From: Streptococcus cristatus
GTDB taxonomy: Bacteria; Bacillota; Bacilli; Lactobacillales; Streptococcaceae
Reading direction: 5' to 3'
NCBI RefSeq assembly: GCF_003943505.1
Contig: NZ_RJPS01000001.1
Span: 175,684-208,781, forward strand
Length of the DNA: 33,098 nucleotides
Part shown: positions 16,487-24,741 of the stretch, piece after piece
Layout of the letters: the number at the start of each line of letters is the position of its first letter
How positions within the stretch are numbered: the first letter of the stretch is position 1
Position numbers and translations under genes: made by a program
Notes under the pieces: model-generated
Databases searched by the model: none
Told to the model about the DNA's origin: nothing
What the model saw: only the letters and a program-made list of their open reading frames with translations

Positions 16487-17407
16487 TTATTTTTCCAGTA
16501 GGGCTGTCAAAGTCTCCACACTTTCAACATGATAAACAACTGCTGATTTATCAATTTTTTTCAGAAAGCCAGACAATACTTTCCCTGGACCAATCTCGAT
16601 AAACTCTGTCACACCAGCTTCTTGCATTTTAGCAATACTATCGTAGAAACGAACCGGCTCCATGACCTGACGAGTTAACAATTCCTTAATTCTGCCAGTT
16701 TCCATGATATCCGCCTCTGTATTACCCACTAGCGGAAGCTGAAAATCAGCAAATTCTGTTTCAGCCAAAACCTGGGCTAATTGCTCACTGGCTGGTTTTA
16801 AGAGTGCTGTATGGAAAGGACCTGAAACATTCAGCGGAATCAAGCGCTTCACACCTGCTTCTCTGAGGAGTTCCACTGCTTTATCCACCGCTGCCACATC
16901 TCCCCCAATGACGATTTGACCTGGAGTATTATAGTTAGCAGGAGAGACCACTCCTAGCTGACTGGCTGTCTGGCAGGCTTCTTCAATAAGACCTACGTCC
17001 GCATTTAGCACCGCAACCATCTTTCCAGAACCAGCAGGAGCTGCTTCCTCCATGAAAGCTCCGCGTTTAGCGACTAGAGCTACCGCTGTTTTGAAGTCCA
17101 GCGCACCAGCAGCTACCAAGGCAGAGTATTCGCCTAGAGAGAGGCCAACCACCATATCAGGCTGGATTCCTTTTTCAGTCAACAAGCGATAAATAGCAAG
17201 AGAAGTTGTCAAAATTGCTGGTTGAGTATGGCGAGTTTGGTTGAGTTTTTCTTCATCTTGGTCAATCAATGCCCGAACATCATAGCCCAGAACTTGACTC
17301 GCTTCCTCAAAAGTCGCCTTAACCACATCATACTGCTCATAGAGGTCACGAGCCATTCCCAGATATTGGGCTCCCTGACCAGCAAATAGAAAGGCTGTCT
17401 TAGTCAT
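16487..17407 (-). CDS. fabD: Malonyl-CoA:ACP transacylase FabD
   Basis: The 306-residue alpha/beta hydrolase-like transacylase has the nucleophile Ser90 in GLSLGEYSAL and His199 in SGPFHT. The usual GHSxGE motif reads GLSLGE here, which as I recall is normal for streptococcal FabD. It loads malonyl groups onto AcpP. The start overlaps the fabK stop by 8 bp. Confidence 0.97.
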   Translation of the reverse strand: MTKTAFLFAGQGAQYLGMARDLYEQYDVVKATFEEASQVLGYDVRALIDQDEEKLNQTRHTQPAILTTSLAIYRLLTEKGIQPDMVVGLSLGEYSALVAAGALDFKTAVALVAKRGAFMEEAAPAGSGKMVAVLNADVGLIEEACQTASQLGVVSPANYNTPGQIVIGGDVAAVDKAVELLREAGVKRLIPLNVSGPFHTALLKPASEQLAQVLAETEFADFQLPLVGNTEADIMETGRIKELLTRQVMEPVRFYDSIAKMQEAGVTEFIEIGPGKVLSGFLKKIDKSAVVYHVESVETLTALLEK

Positions 17408-18374
17408 TTCTAGTTACTCCTGCCCAACGTTTTGCTTCTTGCTGAATCTTCTCAGCAGCGCCATAATAGATATCCTTGAGGATTTCTTCGACTGTTTCTT
17501 CCTTGCTGACCAAGCCGGCAATCTGACCGGACATGACGGATCCGTTTTCCACATCGCCACGGACAACTGCATTGGCCAAGGCACCAGCACCCAGATTTTC
17601 AAAAACAGTCAAGTCTGGATTTTCTTGCTTGAAGGCTTCTTTTTCAGCCTTTTCAAAATCGCGAGTCAGCTTATTCTTGAGCGCACGAACCGCATGACCG
17701 AAGTGTTGAGCAGAAATTGTCGTATCGATATCACGAGCTTTCAAAATCATATCTTTATAATTTTGATGGGCATTGGATTCCTTAGCTACAACGAAGCGTG
17801 TTCCGACCTGAACCGCTTCTGCTCCTAACATAAAGCCAGCTGCAGCACCAGATCCATCCGCAATACCACCAGCCGCAATAACTGGAATGTTAACTGCTTC
17901 TACAACCTGACGAACCAAGGTCATGGTTGTTAACTTACCGATGTGACCACCGGCTTCCATCCCTTCAGCAATGACGGCATCCGCTCCGATTTTTTCCATC
18001 CGTTTAGCCAAAGCCACACTTGGTACAACAGGAATCACAGTAATACCTGCTTCGTGGAAACGAGCCATGTACTTGCTTGGATTGCCCGCACCAGTCGTCA
18101 CCACTTTTACACCCTCTTCGATCACCAAATCCACTATGTCATCTACAAAAGGCGACAAAAGCATGATATTGACACCGAAAGGACGATCCGTCAAAGACTT
18201 AATTTTGTCAATATTGGCTTTAACTACTTCCTTAGGAGCATTTCCGCCACCGATGATCCCAAGACCACCAGCTTTTGAAACCGCACCAGCCAAGTCACCA
18301 TCTGCGACCCAGGCCATACCACCTTGGAAAATAGGATATTTGATATCTAATAATTCTGTAATTCGTGTTTGCAT
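17400..18374 (-). CDS. fabK: Enoyl-ACP reductase II FabK (FMN-dependent)
   Basis: The start is placed at the ATG 18372-18374 after GAGGAAGG, giving 324 residues, the standard FabK length; the frame upstream is only an extension through the promoter. The TIM-barrel protein has IFQGGMAWVADGDLAGAVSKAG near the N-terminus, EAGGHIGKLTT with His144, and the flavin phosphate site AGGIADGSGAAAGFMLGAEAVQVGTRF. It reduces trans-2-enoyl-ACP and replaces the triclosan-sensitive FabI. It has its own promoter region with a FabT box. Confidence 0.97.
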   Translation of the reverse strand: MQTRITELLDIKYPIFQGGMAWVADGDLAGAVSKAGGLGIIGGGNAPKEVVKANIDKIKSLTDRPFGVNIMLLSPFVDDIVDLVIEEGVKVVTTGAGNPSKYMARFHEAGITVIPVVPSVALAKRMEKIGADAVIAEGMEAGGHIGKLTTMTLVRQVVEAVNIPVIAAGGIADGSGAAAGFMLGAEAVQVGTRFVVAKESNAHQNYKDMILKARDIDTTISAQHFGHAVRALKNKLTRDFEKAEKEAFKQENPDLTVFENLGAGALANAVVRGDVENGSVMSGQIAGLVSKEETVEEILKDIYYGAAEKIQQEAKRWAGVTRND

Positions 18375-18441
18375 AATACCTTCCTCATAGTCATTGCTTA
18401 AGTAATAGCTTGAGCCCAAACCGCTAGATAGCAACCTTTTT

Positions 18442-18458
18442 ACTTTGAAATTCAAACT
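18442..18458. promoter_or_regulatory. FabT operator upstream of fabK
   Basis: AGTTTGAATTTCAAAGT (minus strand) has the TTTGA-N3-TCAAA core of the FabT box with symmetric flanks. It lies 70-85 bp before the fabK ATG in the 130-bp acpP-fabK gap; a TTGAAT inside it could be a -35, but the -10 is weak. Confidence 0.8.
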
Positions 18459-18504
18459 ATTACCTAAACAAGAGAGAATATCTTGCGATACTCTCAAATC
18501 TTTA

Positions 18505-18729
18505 TTATTTTGTTTTTTCTTCTACGTAGGCAACCAAGTCACCAACTGTTTTCAAGCCTTCTTCAGTTTCGATTTGGATGTCAAATGCATCTTCGATTTC
18601 TGAAATTACTTGGAACAAATCCAATGAATCTGCTTCAAGATCATCGAAAGTTGACTCAAGTGTAACTTCTGATGGCTCTTTACCAAGTTCCTCAACGATA
18701 ATTTCTTGTACTTTTTCAAATACTGCCAT
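18505..18729 (-). CDS. acpP: Acyl carrier protein
   Basis: The 74-residue acidic four-helix protein has the phosphopantetheine attachment Ser35 in ADSLDLFQ. It carries all acyl intermediates of the pathway. It sits between fabH and fabK, as in other streptococci; acyl-AcpP is also the co-repressor of FabT in the pneumococcal model. Confidence 0.97.
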   Translation of the reverse strand: MAVFEKVQEIIVEELGKEPSEVTLESTFDDLEADSLDLFQVISEIEDAFDIQIETEEGLKTVGDLVAYVEEKTK

Positions 18730-18783
18730 GGATAGACTCCTTTAAAAAATATATTTTTTATCTATGTGTTTCCACATGATTAA

Positions 18784-19758
18784 CTAAATTGTAACAATAA
18801 GCGTGCCCCATGTCAAACCTCCACCGAAACCTGACAATAAAATAGTCTGATCTCCGTTTAGCTTAATCAAGTTCTGTTGGACACACTCAGATAATAAAAT
18901 CGGGATACTAGCTGCACTAGTATTGCCATATTCCATCATATTGGCAGGTAGTTTTTCCCGAGAAACTCCGAGTTTCTTAGCCATTTTATCTAAAATTCGG
19001 ATATTGGCCTGATGCAAGAGCAAATAATCAAGCTCCTCCACTGAAAATGGACTCTCTTCAATGGTATTTTTGATAGACTGTGCCACATCACGAATAGCGA
19101 AATCAAAGATTACTCGACCTTCCATTTTCAAATAGCGATCATCAACTTGCTTTTCCGAAAATGGAGAGGACAAACCAAGTCCACCACAAGTCAAACTCTG
19201 ACCTCTCAAGCCATCAGTAAACTGGCTTTCAGCCCAAAAATGCTGCTTTTCTGCTGATTCAAGCAAGACACCTCCAGCCCCATCACCAAATAAGACTGAT
19301 GTCGCCCGATCCGACCAATCAACGACCATCGATAGCGTTTCGCTACCGATGACCAAACCTCTTTGATAGCGACCAGAGGAAATGAACTTTTCTCCAGTTG
19401 ATAAGGCAAAGATGAAGCCACTGCAAGCTGCCGTCAAGTCAAAAGCAAAAGCCTTGGTAGCTCCAATATTGGCCTGCACTCTAGCTGCGGTTGACGGCAT
19501 CATAGAATCCGGAGTGATCGTCGCAATAATGATAAAATCAAGCTGATCAGCAGGCAGTTGAGCCTGTTCTAGCAATTGCTCAGCAACCTTTGTAGCTAAA
19601 TCGCTTGTTGACTCAGCTCGAGATAAATGTCGCTGTTTGATACCTGTTCGACTTGAGATCCATTCATCACTTGTATCCATAATCTTGGCCAGATCATCAT
19701 TTGTGACAATCTGCTCTGGAGCATAATGAGCTACTTGAGTAATTCTTGCATAGTTCAT
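18784..19758 (-). CDS. fabH: 3-oxoacyl-ACP synthase III FabH
   Basis: The 324-residue condensing enzyme has the Cys112-His249-Asn279 triad ([24 protein letters not shown]). It starts each chain by joining acetyl-CoA to malonyl-ACP. The start overlaps the fabT stop as TAATG, so regulator and initiator are co-translated. Confidence 0.97.
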   Translation of the reverse strand: MNYARITQVAHYAPEQIVTNDDLAKIMDTSDEWISSRTGIKQRHLSRAESTSDLATKVAEQLLEQAQLPADQLDFIIIATITPDSMMPSTAARVQANIGATKAFAFDLTAACSGFIFALSTGEKFISSGRYQRGLVIGSETLSMVVDWSDRATSVLFGDGAGGVLLESAEKQHFWAESQFTDGLRGQSLTCGGLGLSSPFSEKQVDDRYLKMEGRVIFDFAIRDVAQSIKNTIEESPFSVEELDYLLLHQANIRILDKMAKKLGVSREKLPANMMEYGNTSAASIPILLSECVQQNLIKLNGDQTILLSGFGGGLTWGTLIVTI

Positions 19759-20192
19759 TATTTCAACTCCTCTAAAAAATTATACAAGTTCTGCAAACCT
19801 TTTTGCATTGCATTTTTTTCTTCTGGGGACATTCCTTCCACTACTTGCATGACCATGCGATTGTGGAATCGTTTATGAAGGCGATACAAGAGCCTCCCCT
19901 TCTTAGTCAAACTCAGATGAACTACACGACGGTCAATGGATGAACGGCGACGCTCGATATACCCTTTACGCTCCAAGTTATTCAAGCTAGTTGTGACAGT
20001 CCCCAAAGTGACTAACAATTCCTTTGAAATATCGCTTGGAGTCGCATTAGGCATGGTACCAATAACATCAATAGTGTGCATTTCTTTAATCGAGACGTCT
20101 TTAAATTGACTGCCTCGGAGGCTGGACTCTTCAATAACCAAAACATTATTAAAAATAGATGTTAAATAATCATTGACTAATTGATAATTCAA
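19758..20192 (-). CDS. fabT: MarR-family repressor of fatty acid synthesis FabT
   Basis: The 144-residue winged-helix protein has a recognition region [20 protein letters not shown] and the wing [13 protein letters not shown]. The start is TTG (20190-20192), with AAGGAGGTG upstream at good spacing. FabT bound to long-chain acyl-ACP represses the fab genes except fabM in pneumococcus. A promoter with two FabT boxes lies upstream, implying autoregulation. Confidence 0.96.
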   Translation of the reverse strand: MNYQLVNDYLTSIFNNVLVIEESSLRGSQFKDVSIKEMHTIDVIGTMPNATPSDISKELLVTLGTVTTSLNNLERKGYIERRRSSIDRRVVHLSLTKKGRLLYRLHKRFHNRMVMQVVEGMSPEEKNAMQKGLQNLYNFLEELK

Positions 20193-20213
20193 ACCAACAC
20201 CTCCTTCATAAAT

Positions 20214-20230
20214 ACTTTGACATTCAAATT
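20214..20230. promoter_or_regulatory. FabT operator, proximal, at the fabT start point
   Basis: AATTTGAATGTCAAAGT (minus strand) has TTTGA-N3-TCAAA and overlaps the -10 end and predicted start of transcription. Confidence 0.78.
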
Positions 20231-20256
20231 TTATCAGATCTCAAAATAATTTGCAA
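20228..20256 (-). promoter_or_regulatory. fabT promoter
   Basis: TTGCAA (20251-20256), 17-bp spacer, TAAAAT (20228-20233) on the minus strand. The proximal FabT box covers the -10 and start point. Confidence 0.75.
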
Positions 20257-20272
20257 GTCCTTTTGAAAATTT

Positions 20273-20287
20273 ATTTGATTTTCAAAC
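20273..20287. promoter_or_regulatory. Second FabT-like box upstream of the fabT -35
   Basis: ATTTGATTTTCAAAC keeps TTTGA-N3-TCAAA and lies 17 bp upstream of the -35, about 58 bp from the proximal box centre to centre. It could support looping or strengthen repression. Confidence 0.5.
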
Positions 20288-20314
20288 AATTTTCCTAATA
20301 TGCAAACAAAATAG

Positions 20315-21106
20315 TTACTTGCCTGTAAATTGTGGACGACGCTTCTCAGTATAAGCTTGGACACCTTCTTTGAAGTCCTCAGTGAAAGCCAGGGATTTCT
20401 GCAAAGATAATTCCAGCTCCGCATATTCTTTCCAACCGCTAAAGAGACTCTTCCAGACCATTTCTTTCATGGCTCTGTAAGAATTCAGCGAACCACGTTT
20501 TAGCTTCTTCAGCAACTGTTCCGTTGTTTTTTCCAGTTTTTCTGCTTCACAGACCTTATAGAGCAAACCATAATCCAGAGCCTTCTCCGCAGTCAAGGCC
20601 TCTCCCGTCATGACCAAATGAGTCGCCCGAGTCACACCAATTGCCCGAGTCAAAAGATAAAGTCCACCAGCATCTGGCGCTAGCCCTACTCCCACAAAAG
20701 CTTGGATGAAACGAGATTTCTCTGTCGCAATACAGAAATCGGCAGCTACAACCATATTGGCAGCAGCGCCTGCAACAGGTCCGTCCACACTCATGATCAC
20801 TGGCTTGGGTAGCCGTTTCATGGCAAAGGAAATGTCATTGACCAGCTCTGCAATTTTTACCAAGGATTGAATATCATCAGCACTGACAGCTCTTTGCATC
20901 TCAGCTAGGTCGCCACCGACAGAAAAGACCTTCCCATTGGCATTGATCACTAAAAACTTCACCGCCTCATCATTTGCGGCCAGCTCAATCGCTTCTAAAA
21001 TCTCCTCACACATCGGAATATTGAAACCATTGGAAACTTCAGGACGATTGAAAGTAATGGTTGCCACTTCATCAACTACTTTATAAAGAATACCATTAAA
21101 AGTCAT
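20315..21106 (-). CDS. fabM: trans-2,cis-3-decenoyl-ACP isomerase FabM
   Basis: The 263-residue crotonase-superfamily protein has the oxyanion segments [13 protein letters not shown] and [18 protein letters not shown]. FabM converts trans-2-decenoyl-ACP to the cis-3 isomer and so makes unsaturated fatty acids in streptococci. The position before fabT and the 122-bp gap with separate promoters match the genus. The ATG has GGAG five bases upstream. Confidence 0.93.
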   Translation of the reverse strand: MTFNGILYKVVDEVATITFNRPEVSNGFNIPMCEEILEAIELAANDEAVKFLVINANGKVFSVGGDLAEMQRAVSADDIQSLVKIAELVNDISFAMKRLPKPVIMSVDGPVAGAAANMVVAADFCIATEKSRFIQAFVGVGLAPDAGGLYLLTRAIGVTRATHLVMTGEALTAEKALDYGLLYKVCEAEKLEKTTEQLLKKLKRGSLNSYRAMKEMVWKSLFSGWKEYAELELSLQKSLAFTEDFKEGVQAYTEKRRPQFTGK

Positions 21107-21144
21107 TCTAACTCCATTCCCGACTGGATAGATGCAGCCGTTTT

Positions 21145-21176
21145 GTTTTATTCTTAAATAATTTGATAGTCAAATT
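21145..21176 (-). promoter_or_regulatory. fabM promoter overlapped by a FabT operator
   Basis: TTGACT (21168-21173), 17-bp spacer and TAAAAC (21145-21150) form the promoter. The 17-bp box AATTTGACTATCAAATT (21160-21176, minus strand) covers the -35 and is a near-perfect palindrome of the FabT type. Confidence 0.78.
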
Positions 21177-21296
21177 AAACTTATTCTATCATAAAAGATG
21201 TAAGAAAGAAAACAAAAACTGGAAAATTTGATTTGATATTCGTTTTTTGCTTGTTTTTTGGAAAGAAGGTTGGATGAAAAAGCGCTTCTGATAGAT

Positions 21297-21325
21297 TTGC
21301 AAAATTTTCAGAATTTTGTTATAAT
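21297..21325 (+). promoter_or_regulatory. Promoter of the aspartate kinase gene
   Basis: TTGCAA (21297-21302), 17-bp spacer, TATAAT (21320-21325); AGGAG precedes the ATG at 21353. Confidence 0.8.
21303..21317. promoter_or_regulatory. CodY-like box inside the aspartate kinase promoter
   Basis: AATTTTCAGAATTTT matches 13 of 15 positions of the CodY consensus AATTTTCWGAAAATT and fills the spacer between -35 and -10, where binding would block RNA polymerase. Confidence 0.5.
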
Positions 21326-21352
21326 TTTCCTAAATTATGTTTAGGAGTCTCC

Positions 21353-22720
21353 ATGAAAGTTGTTAAATTCGGTGGAAGTTCACTCGCTTCTGCTTCACAA
21401 TTAGAAAAAGTCTTACATATTGTAAAGTCTGATGCTGAGCGTCGCTTCGTTGTCGTTTCTGCACCAGGAAAAAGAGATGACCAGGATACAAAAGTCACCG
21501 ATGCCCTGATTAAGTATTATCGCCAGTACATTGCAGGAAATGATGTCTCAAAGGAGCAAAATTGGATTATTAAGCGCTACTCCGATATGGTCTCTGAGCT
21601 AGGTCTAAAATCTGCAATTATTGAAAAAATCTCTAAGAGCATCATCTCCCTAGCTACTCTGCCAATTGAAAATAATGAATTTCTTTACGATACTTTCCTA
21701 GCAGCTGGTGAAAACAACAATGCTAAGCTCATCGCAGCCTACTTTAACCACAATGGCATTCCAGCTCGCTACGTCCATCCCAGAGAAGCTGGACTAGTGG
21801 TTTCAAGCGAACCAGGAAATGCTCGAATCCTCCCTTCAAGCTATGATAAATTAGAAGAACTAATCCATTCCGATGAAGTCCTTGTCATCCCTGGCTTCTT
21901 CGGTGTCACTCAAGATGGACAAATCTGTACTTTTTCTCGTGGCGGCTCAGATATTACTGGGTCGATTATTGCAGCTGGTGTCAAGGCAGATGTCTATGAA
22001 AACTTCACTGATGTGGACGGCATCTTTGCTGCTCACCCTGGGATTATTCACAAGCCACGCTCCATCGCTGAGCTTACTTATCGTGAAATGCGGGAATTAG
22101 CCTATGCAGGTTTTACTGTCCTTCACGATGAAGCACTACTTCCAGCCTATCGCGGAAAAATTCCACTCGTTATCAAAAATACCAACAATCCAGAGCACCC
22201 CGGTACGCGCATTGTCCATAAACATAGCGAAGATCATCCTCCTGTTGTAGGAATCGCTGGTGATTCTGGCTTCGTAAGTATTAACATGTCCAAGTATCTC
22301 ATGAACCGAGAAGTTGGATTTGGTCGCAAGGCACTTCAGATTTTGGAAGATCTAAATATCGGTTGGGAGCATATGCCAACAGGAATTGATGATCTTTCCA
22401 TTATTCTTCGTGAACGTGAATTAACTCCAATCAAAGAAGAAGAAATTCTGCGCCAGCTTGTACAAAAAGCAGAAGTAGACTACGCTGAAATTGAGCATGA
22501 TCTTTCTATCATCATGATTGTCGGCGAAAAAATGAAAAGTCATATCGGGGTGACTGCTACTGCGACTAGAGCTCTTTCTGACAACAAAATCAATATCCAA
22601 ATGATGTCACAAGGTTCCAGTGAAGTTTCCATCATGTTTGTTGTCAATAAGAACCAAGAAAAAGAGGCCATCCGTGCTCTGTACAAAGCATTCTTTGGCA
22701 GCTCAGAAAGCAATGAATAA
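21353..22720 (+). CDS. Aspartate kinase
   Basis: The 455-residue monofunctional aspartokinase has the ATP/aspartate motif VKFGGSS (4-10), a kinase domain to about residue 290 (FSRGGSDITGSIIAAGVKAD, FTDVDGIFAAHPGI) and two C-terminal ACT domains (about 310-455). It catalyses the first step of lysine, threonine and methionine synthesis and of diaminopimelate formation. The ACT domains imply feedback inhibition; which amino acid is sensed cannot be read. It stands alone on the plus strand, divergent from fabM, with its own promoter and terminator. Confidence 0.95.
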   Translation: MKVVKFGGSSLASASQLEKVLHIVKSDAERRFVVVSAPGKRDDQDTKVTDALIKYYRQYIAGNDVSKEQNWIIKRYSDMVSELGLKSAIIEKISKSIISLATLPIENNEFLYDTFLAAGENNNAKLIAAYFNHNGIPARYVHPREAGLVVSSEPGNARILPSSYDKLEELIHSDEVLVIPGFFGVTQDGQICTFSRGGSDITGSIIAAGVKADVYENFTDVDGIFAAHPGIIHKPRSIAELTYREMRELAYAGFTVLHDEALLPAYRGKIPLVIKNTNNPEHPGTRIVHKHSEDHPPVVGIAGDSGFVSINMSKYLMNREVGFGRKALQILEDLNIGWEHMPTGIDDLSIILRERELTPIKEEEILRQLVQKAEVDYAEIEHDLSIIMIVGEKMKSHIGVTATATRALSDNKINIQMMSQGSSEVSIMFVVNKNQEKEAIRALYKAFFGSSESNE

Positions 22721-22738
22721 ACCGAATAAGTAAACAAC

Positions 22739-22770
22739 AAAGACCTAGCTCTATTCGGAGCTAGGTCTTT
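22739..22770. terminator. Bidirectional terminator between aspartate kinase and the DMT transporter
   Basis: AAAGACCTAGCTC (22739-22751) and GAGCTAGGTCTTT (22758-22770) are perfect complements with a 6-nt loop. Both genes converge here. Confidence 0.85.
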
Positions 22771-22786
22771 CCTTATTCTTTCTTGT

Positions 22787-23698
22787 TTATAATAATCCTT
22801 TTTTCTTTTCCAAGATTAGGTCTTTGACAGATATCAACAGGACAGCCAGCAAAATCATGCCCATACCTACAAAATCAAGCAGATAAAAGCGTTCATTCAT
22901 AATGACAAAAGCAAAGAAGACCGCTGAAATTGGCTCAATCGAAGCTAAAAGACTAGATTTAACAGGACCGACCAAGCTTGTTCCCTTCAAAAAGACAGTG
23001 TAAGCAAAGATTGTTCCGATGACAATGATGCCGACCAAGGCTAGAAGGATATCCAAACGGAATTGCCACTGATGCTGGAAAATACCGCTGAAAGGAAGGA
23101 GCAAGATACCTGCAATGGTCATGCCGATTCCGATAACCAGCATGCTTCCCCATCTTTTGATGAGCTCAATCGGCAAAAGAATATATAGCGCGTATGTAAA
23201 GGCTGAGAAAATACCTAAAAATAAGCCTTTGGGCGTCATCGAGAGCTGATTAATCTGACCGTGAGTCGCAATCAGAAAGGTTCCTCCGATAGCCAAAATC
23301 ATAGAGCAAACCTGAGCCACAGTCGGAGCTACTCTATCTTTGACACAAGTGTAAACCAAGACTCCCACTGGACAGAGATATTGTAAAACCGTTGCCGTTC
23401 CTGCATTCGTCTCATGAATAGCCGCCAGATAGGCATATTGATTGATGAACAAGCCTAAAATTGCAAAAATTAAAACGTGCAGTAGAGAATTCTTATCTTT
23501 CCAAATCTTTTTAAAGGATTCTTTATTTGTAGTATAAGCCAGCATCATCAAGACTAAACCCGCTAGCAACAAGCGCACATTGGTCAAGCTCAGTGCCGAA
23601 AAACCATGCTCCATCAGATATTGACCACTTGTTCCCGATAAGCCCCAGGCAATCCCCGCAGCCAAGGTATAAATGGTTCCCCTTAAAACTTTTGACAT
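22787..23698 (-). CDS. EamA/DMT-family transporter (putative metabolite exporter)
   Basis: The protein of about 303 residues has ten hydrophobic segments arranged as two EamA repeats; the first begins YTLAAGIAWGLSGTSGQYLM and the second LFLGIFSAFTYALYILLPIE. DMT proteins of this type export amino acids or other small metabolites; the substrate is unknown. The ATG at 23696-23698 (MSKVLRG) matches the expected cytosolic N-terminus; an ATG three codons earlier (23705-23707) is equally possible, and neither has a strong Shine-Dalgarno. An extended -10 TGTTATAAT lies at 23727-23735. Confidence 0.88.
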   Translation of the reverse strand: MSKVLRGTIYTLAAGIAWGLSGTSGQYLMEHGFSALSLTNVRLLLAGLVLMMLAYTTNKESFKKIWKDKNSLLHVLIFAILGLFINQYAYLAAIHETNAGTATVLQYLCPVGVLVYTCVKDRVAPTVAQVCSMILAIGGTFLIATHGQINQLSMTPKGLFLGIFSAFTYALYILLPIELIKRWGSMLVIGIGMTIAGILLLPFSGIFQHQWQFRLDILLALVGIIVIGTIFAYTVFLKGTSLVGPVKSSLLASIEPISAVFFAFVIMNERFYLLDFVGMGMILLAVLLISVKDLILEKKKGLL

Positions 23699-23726
23699 CC
23701 CCAACATCTTTCTTTTAACTTTGATC

Positions 23727-23735
23727 ATTATAACA
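23727..23735 (-). promoter_or_regulatory. Extended -10 promoter of the DMT transporter
   Basis: TGTTATAAT on the minus strand lies about 20-30 bp before the start. The -35 would fall at the edge of repeat copy B, so element insertion may have shaped this promoter. Confidence 0.5.
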
Positions 23736-23747
23736 TAAACCATAAAG

Positions 23748-23927
23748 AAGAGAGTGGGACAGAAATCGGTCATTCGTTAGAATTCGATTTCGTCATCCCA
23801 CCTCCGCACAGTTGAGTAGTACTGTAAACGTTGATGAAATCAGCGTAATAGAGCCCACTCAACCACTGCGTCTTACTCGACAATACAAAGACAATTGAGA
23901 GGCTAGGACTTTTGTCTCAGACTCTTT
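23748..23927 (-). mobile_element. 180-bp MITE-like repeat element, copy B (inverted relative to copy A)
   Basis: Reverse-complemented, this stretch aligns over its whole length with 3040-3218 at about 90% identity by eye. Differences weaken the first hairpin arm (GAGTCTGAGAC versus GAGGCTGGGAC) and the inner part of the second (ATCAAC versus ATCAGC); the third hairpin is kept. It lies immediately upstream of the DMT transporter promoter and downstream of the small membrane proteins. Confidence 0.8.
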
Positions 23928-23952
23928 ATGATTCAGCACAGCTCAAAGACGG

Positions 23953-24246
23953 CTAAGCTTCTATCTCAAGAAGTAAATAAGGCAAGCCTAAGATAAAGCC
24001 AATAATTCCTAACATAGCTCGCATTCCAGAAGCTGTAACAAGTACCTTCTGGCCATCTTTCACTTGAATCTTATGCGATTTCATAAAACTTTGTCCAACC
24101 TGTAGTTCAACACTGTCCCCCTCAAAAGTCAGCGTTTTACTTTCATCATTCGCAAGTTTATCCACAAGTTGACCATTTAGATATACCGCAACATTTTGGG
24201 CAACTCCAACTATACCCGTAGAACGCGTAATTGTAAATTTTGACAT
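23953..24246 (-). CDS. Small membrane protein, paralog 1
   Basis: With the ATG at 24244-24246 (GGGAG upstream) the protein has 97 residues. Residues 1-70 look like a small beta domain with VAVYLNGQLVDKLANDES and VKDGQKVLVTAS; the C-terminus has one membrane segment (AMLGIIGFILGLPYLLLEI). It is clearly paralogous to the next gene: TGxVG, NGQ, EG, VG, VKxGQ and LV recur in register. The NGQ...V pattern recalls PEGA-like surface domains, but I do not recognise a named family. Function unknown. Confidence 0.78.
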   Translation of the reverse strand: MSKFTITRSTGIVGVAQNVAVYLNGQLVDKLANDESKTLTFEGDSVELQVGQSFMKSHKIQVKDGQKVLVTASGMRAMLGIIGFILGLPYLLLEIEA

Positions 24247-24294
24247 CAAAGACTCCCTTACTTCAATCCAGCCTATCAACAAAAACTTTTCAGT

Positions 24295-24651
24295 TTATTC
24301 TTCAATCCTAGCTGAGTAAAAAGGCAGAAGAAACATTAAAGCCATAGCAAGAAGCAATAAAATTGCACGCACTAGGCCACCAAAGAACAGGCCGAGCAAT
24401 AAAACTCCTAGACAGCTAGAAAAATTCGTAAAATTCGTTTCAACCAACAAGGTTTGCCCTGCTTTAACTGTCACTGGCTTGGTTCTCATAGGAGCAGCTC
24501 CTACACGAACAACAGCTTCTTCTCCCTCAATAGGAAAGACAGCCTCGTCGCCATTCTGGATTGTACCAACCTTTTGACCATTGATTAAAATTGGAAAATT
24601 CCCAATAATACCTACAAAGCCTGTTCCGCGTTTTACTTTAATTTCTGACAT
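24295..24651 (-). CDS. Small membrane protein, paralog 2
   Basis: This 118-residue protein shares the N-terminal beta domain (RGTGFVGIIGNFPILINGQK, then VGTIQNGDEAVFPIEGE) and VKAGQTLLVET with its neighbour. Its C-terminus is longer and more hydrophobic, probably two membrane segments (LGVLLLGLFFGGLV and AILLLLAMALMFLLPF). The two genes are 48 bp apart and likely co-transcribed. A tandem duplication with divergence of the membrane part is inferred. Function unknown. Confidence 0.8.
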   Translation of the reverse strand: MSEIKVKRGTGFVGIIGNFPILINGQKVGTIQNGDEAVFPIEGEEAVVRVGAAPMRTKPVTVKAGQTLLVETNFTNFSSCLGVLLLGLFFGGLVRAILLLLAMALMFLLPFYSARIEE

Positions 24652-24704
24652 AAGGACTCCTTTATTTTTTATCTATTTTACCATAAGTTCCATTCAAATA
24701 AAAG

Positions 24705-24731
24705 GTAAAAACCAGCCTCACGACTGGTTTT
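24705..24731 (-). terminator. Terminator of the gatCAB operon
   Basis: AAAACCAG-TCGTGAGG-CTGGTTTTTA on the minus strand, an 8-bp stem with a T-run, 10 bp after the gatB stop. Confidence 0.85.
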
Positions 24732-24741
24732 CCGCTTATTT

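Noticed and set aside
16487..17407. FabD nucleophile motif GLSLGE instead of GHSLGE as a sign of inactivity
   Set aside because: As I recall, this variant is normal in streptococcal FabD, and Ser90 and His199 are both present.
18375..18497. N-terminal extension of FabK
   Set aside because: It crosses the FabT operator and promoter; MQTRITELL gives the standard 324-residue length with a good ribosome-binding site.
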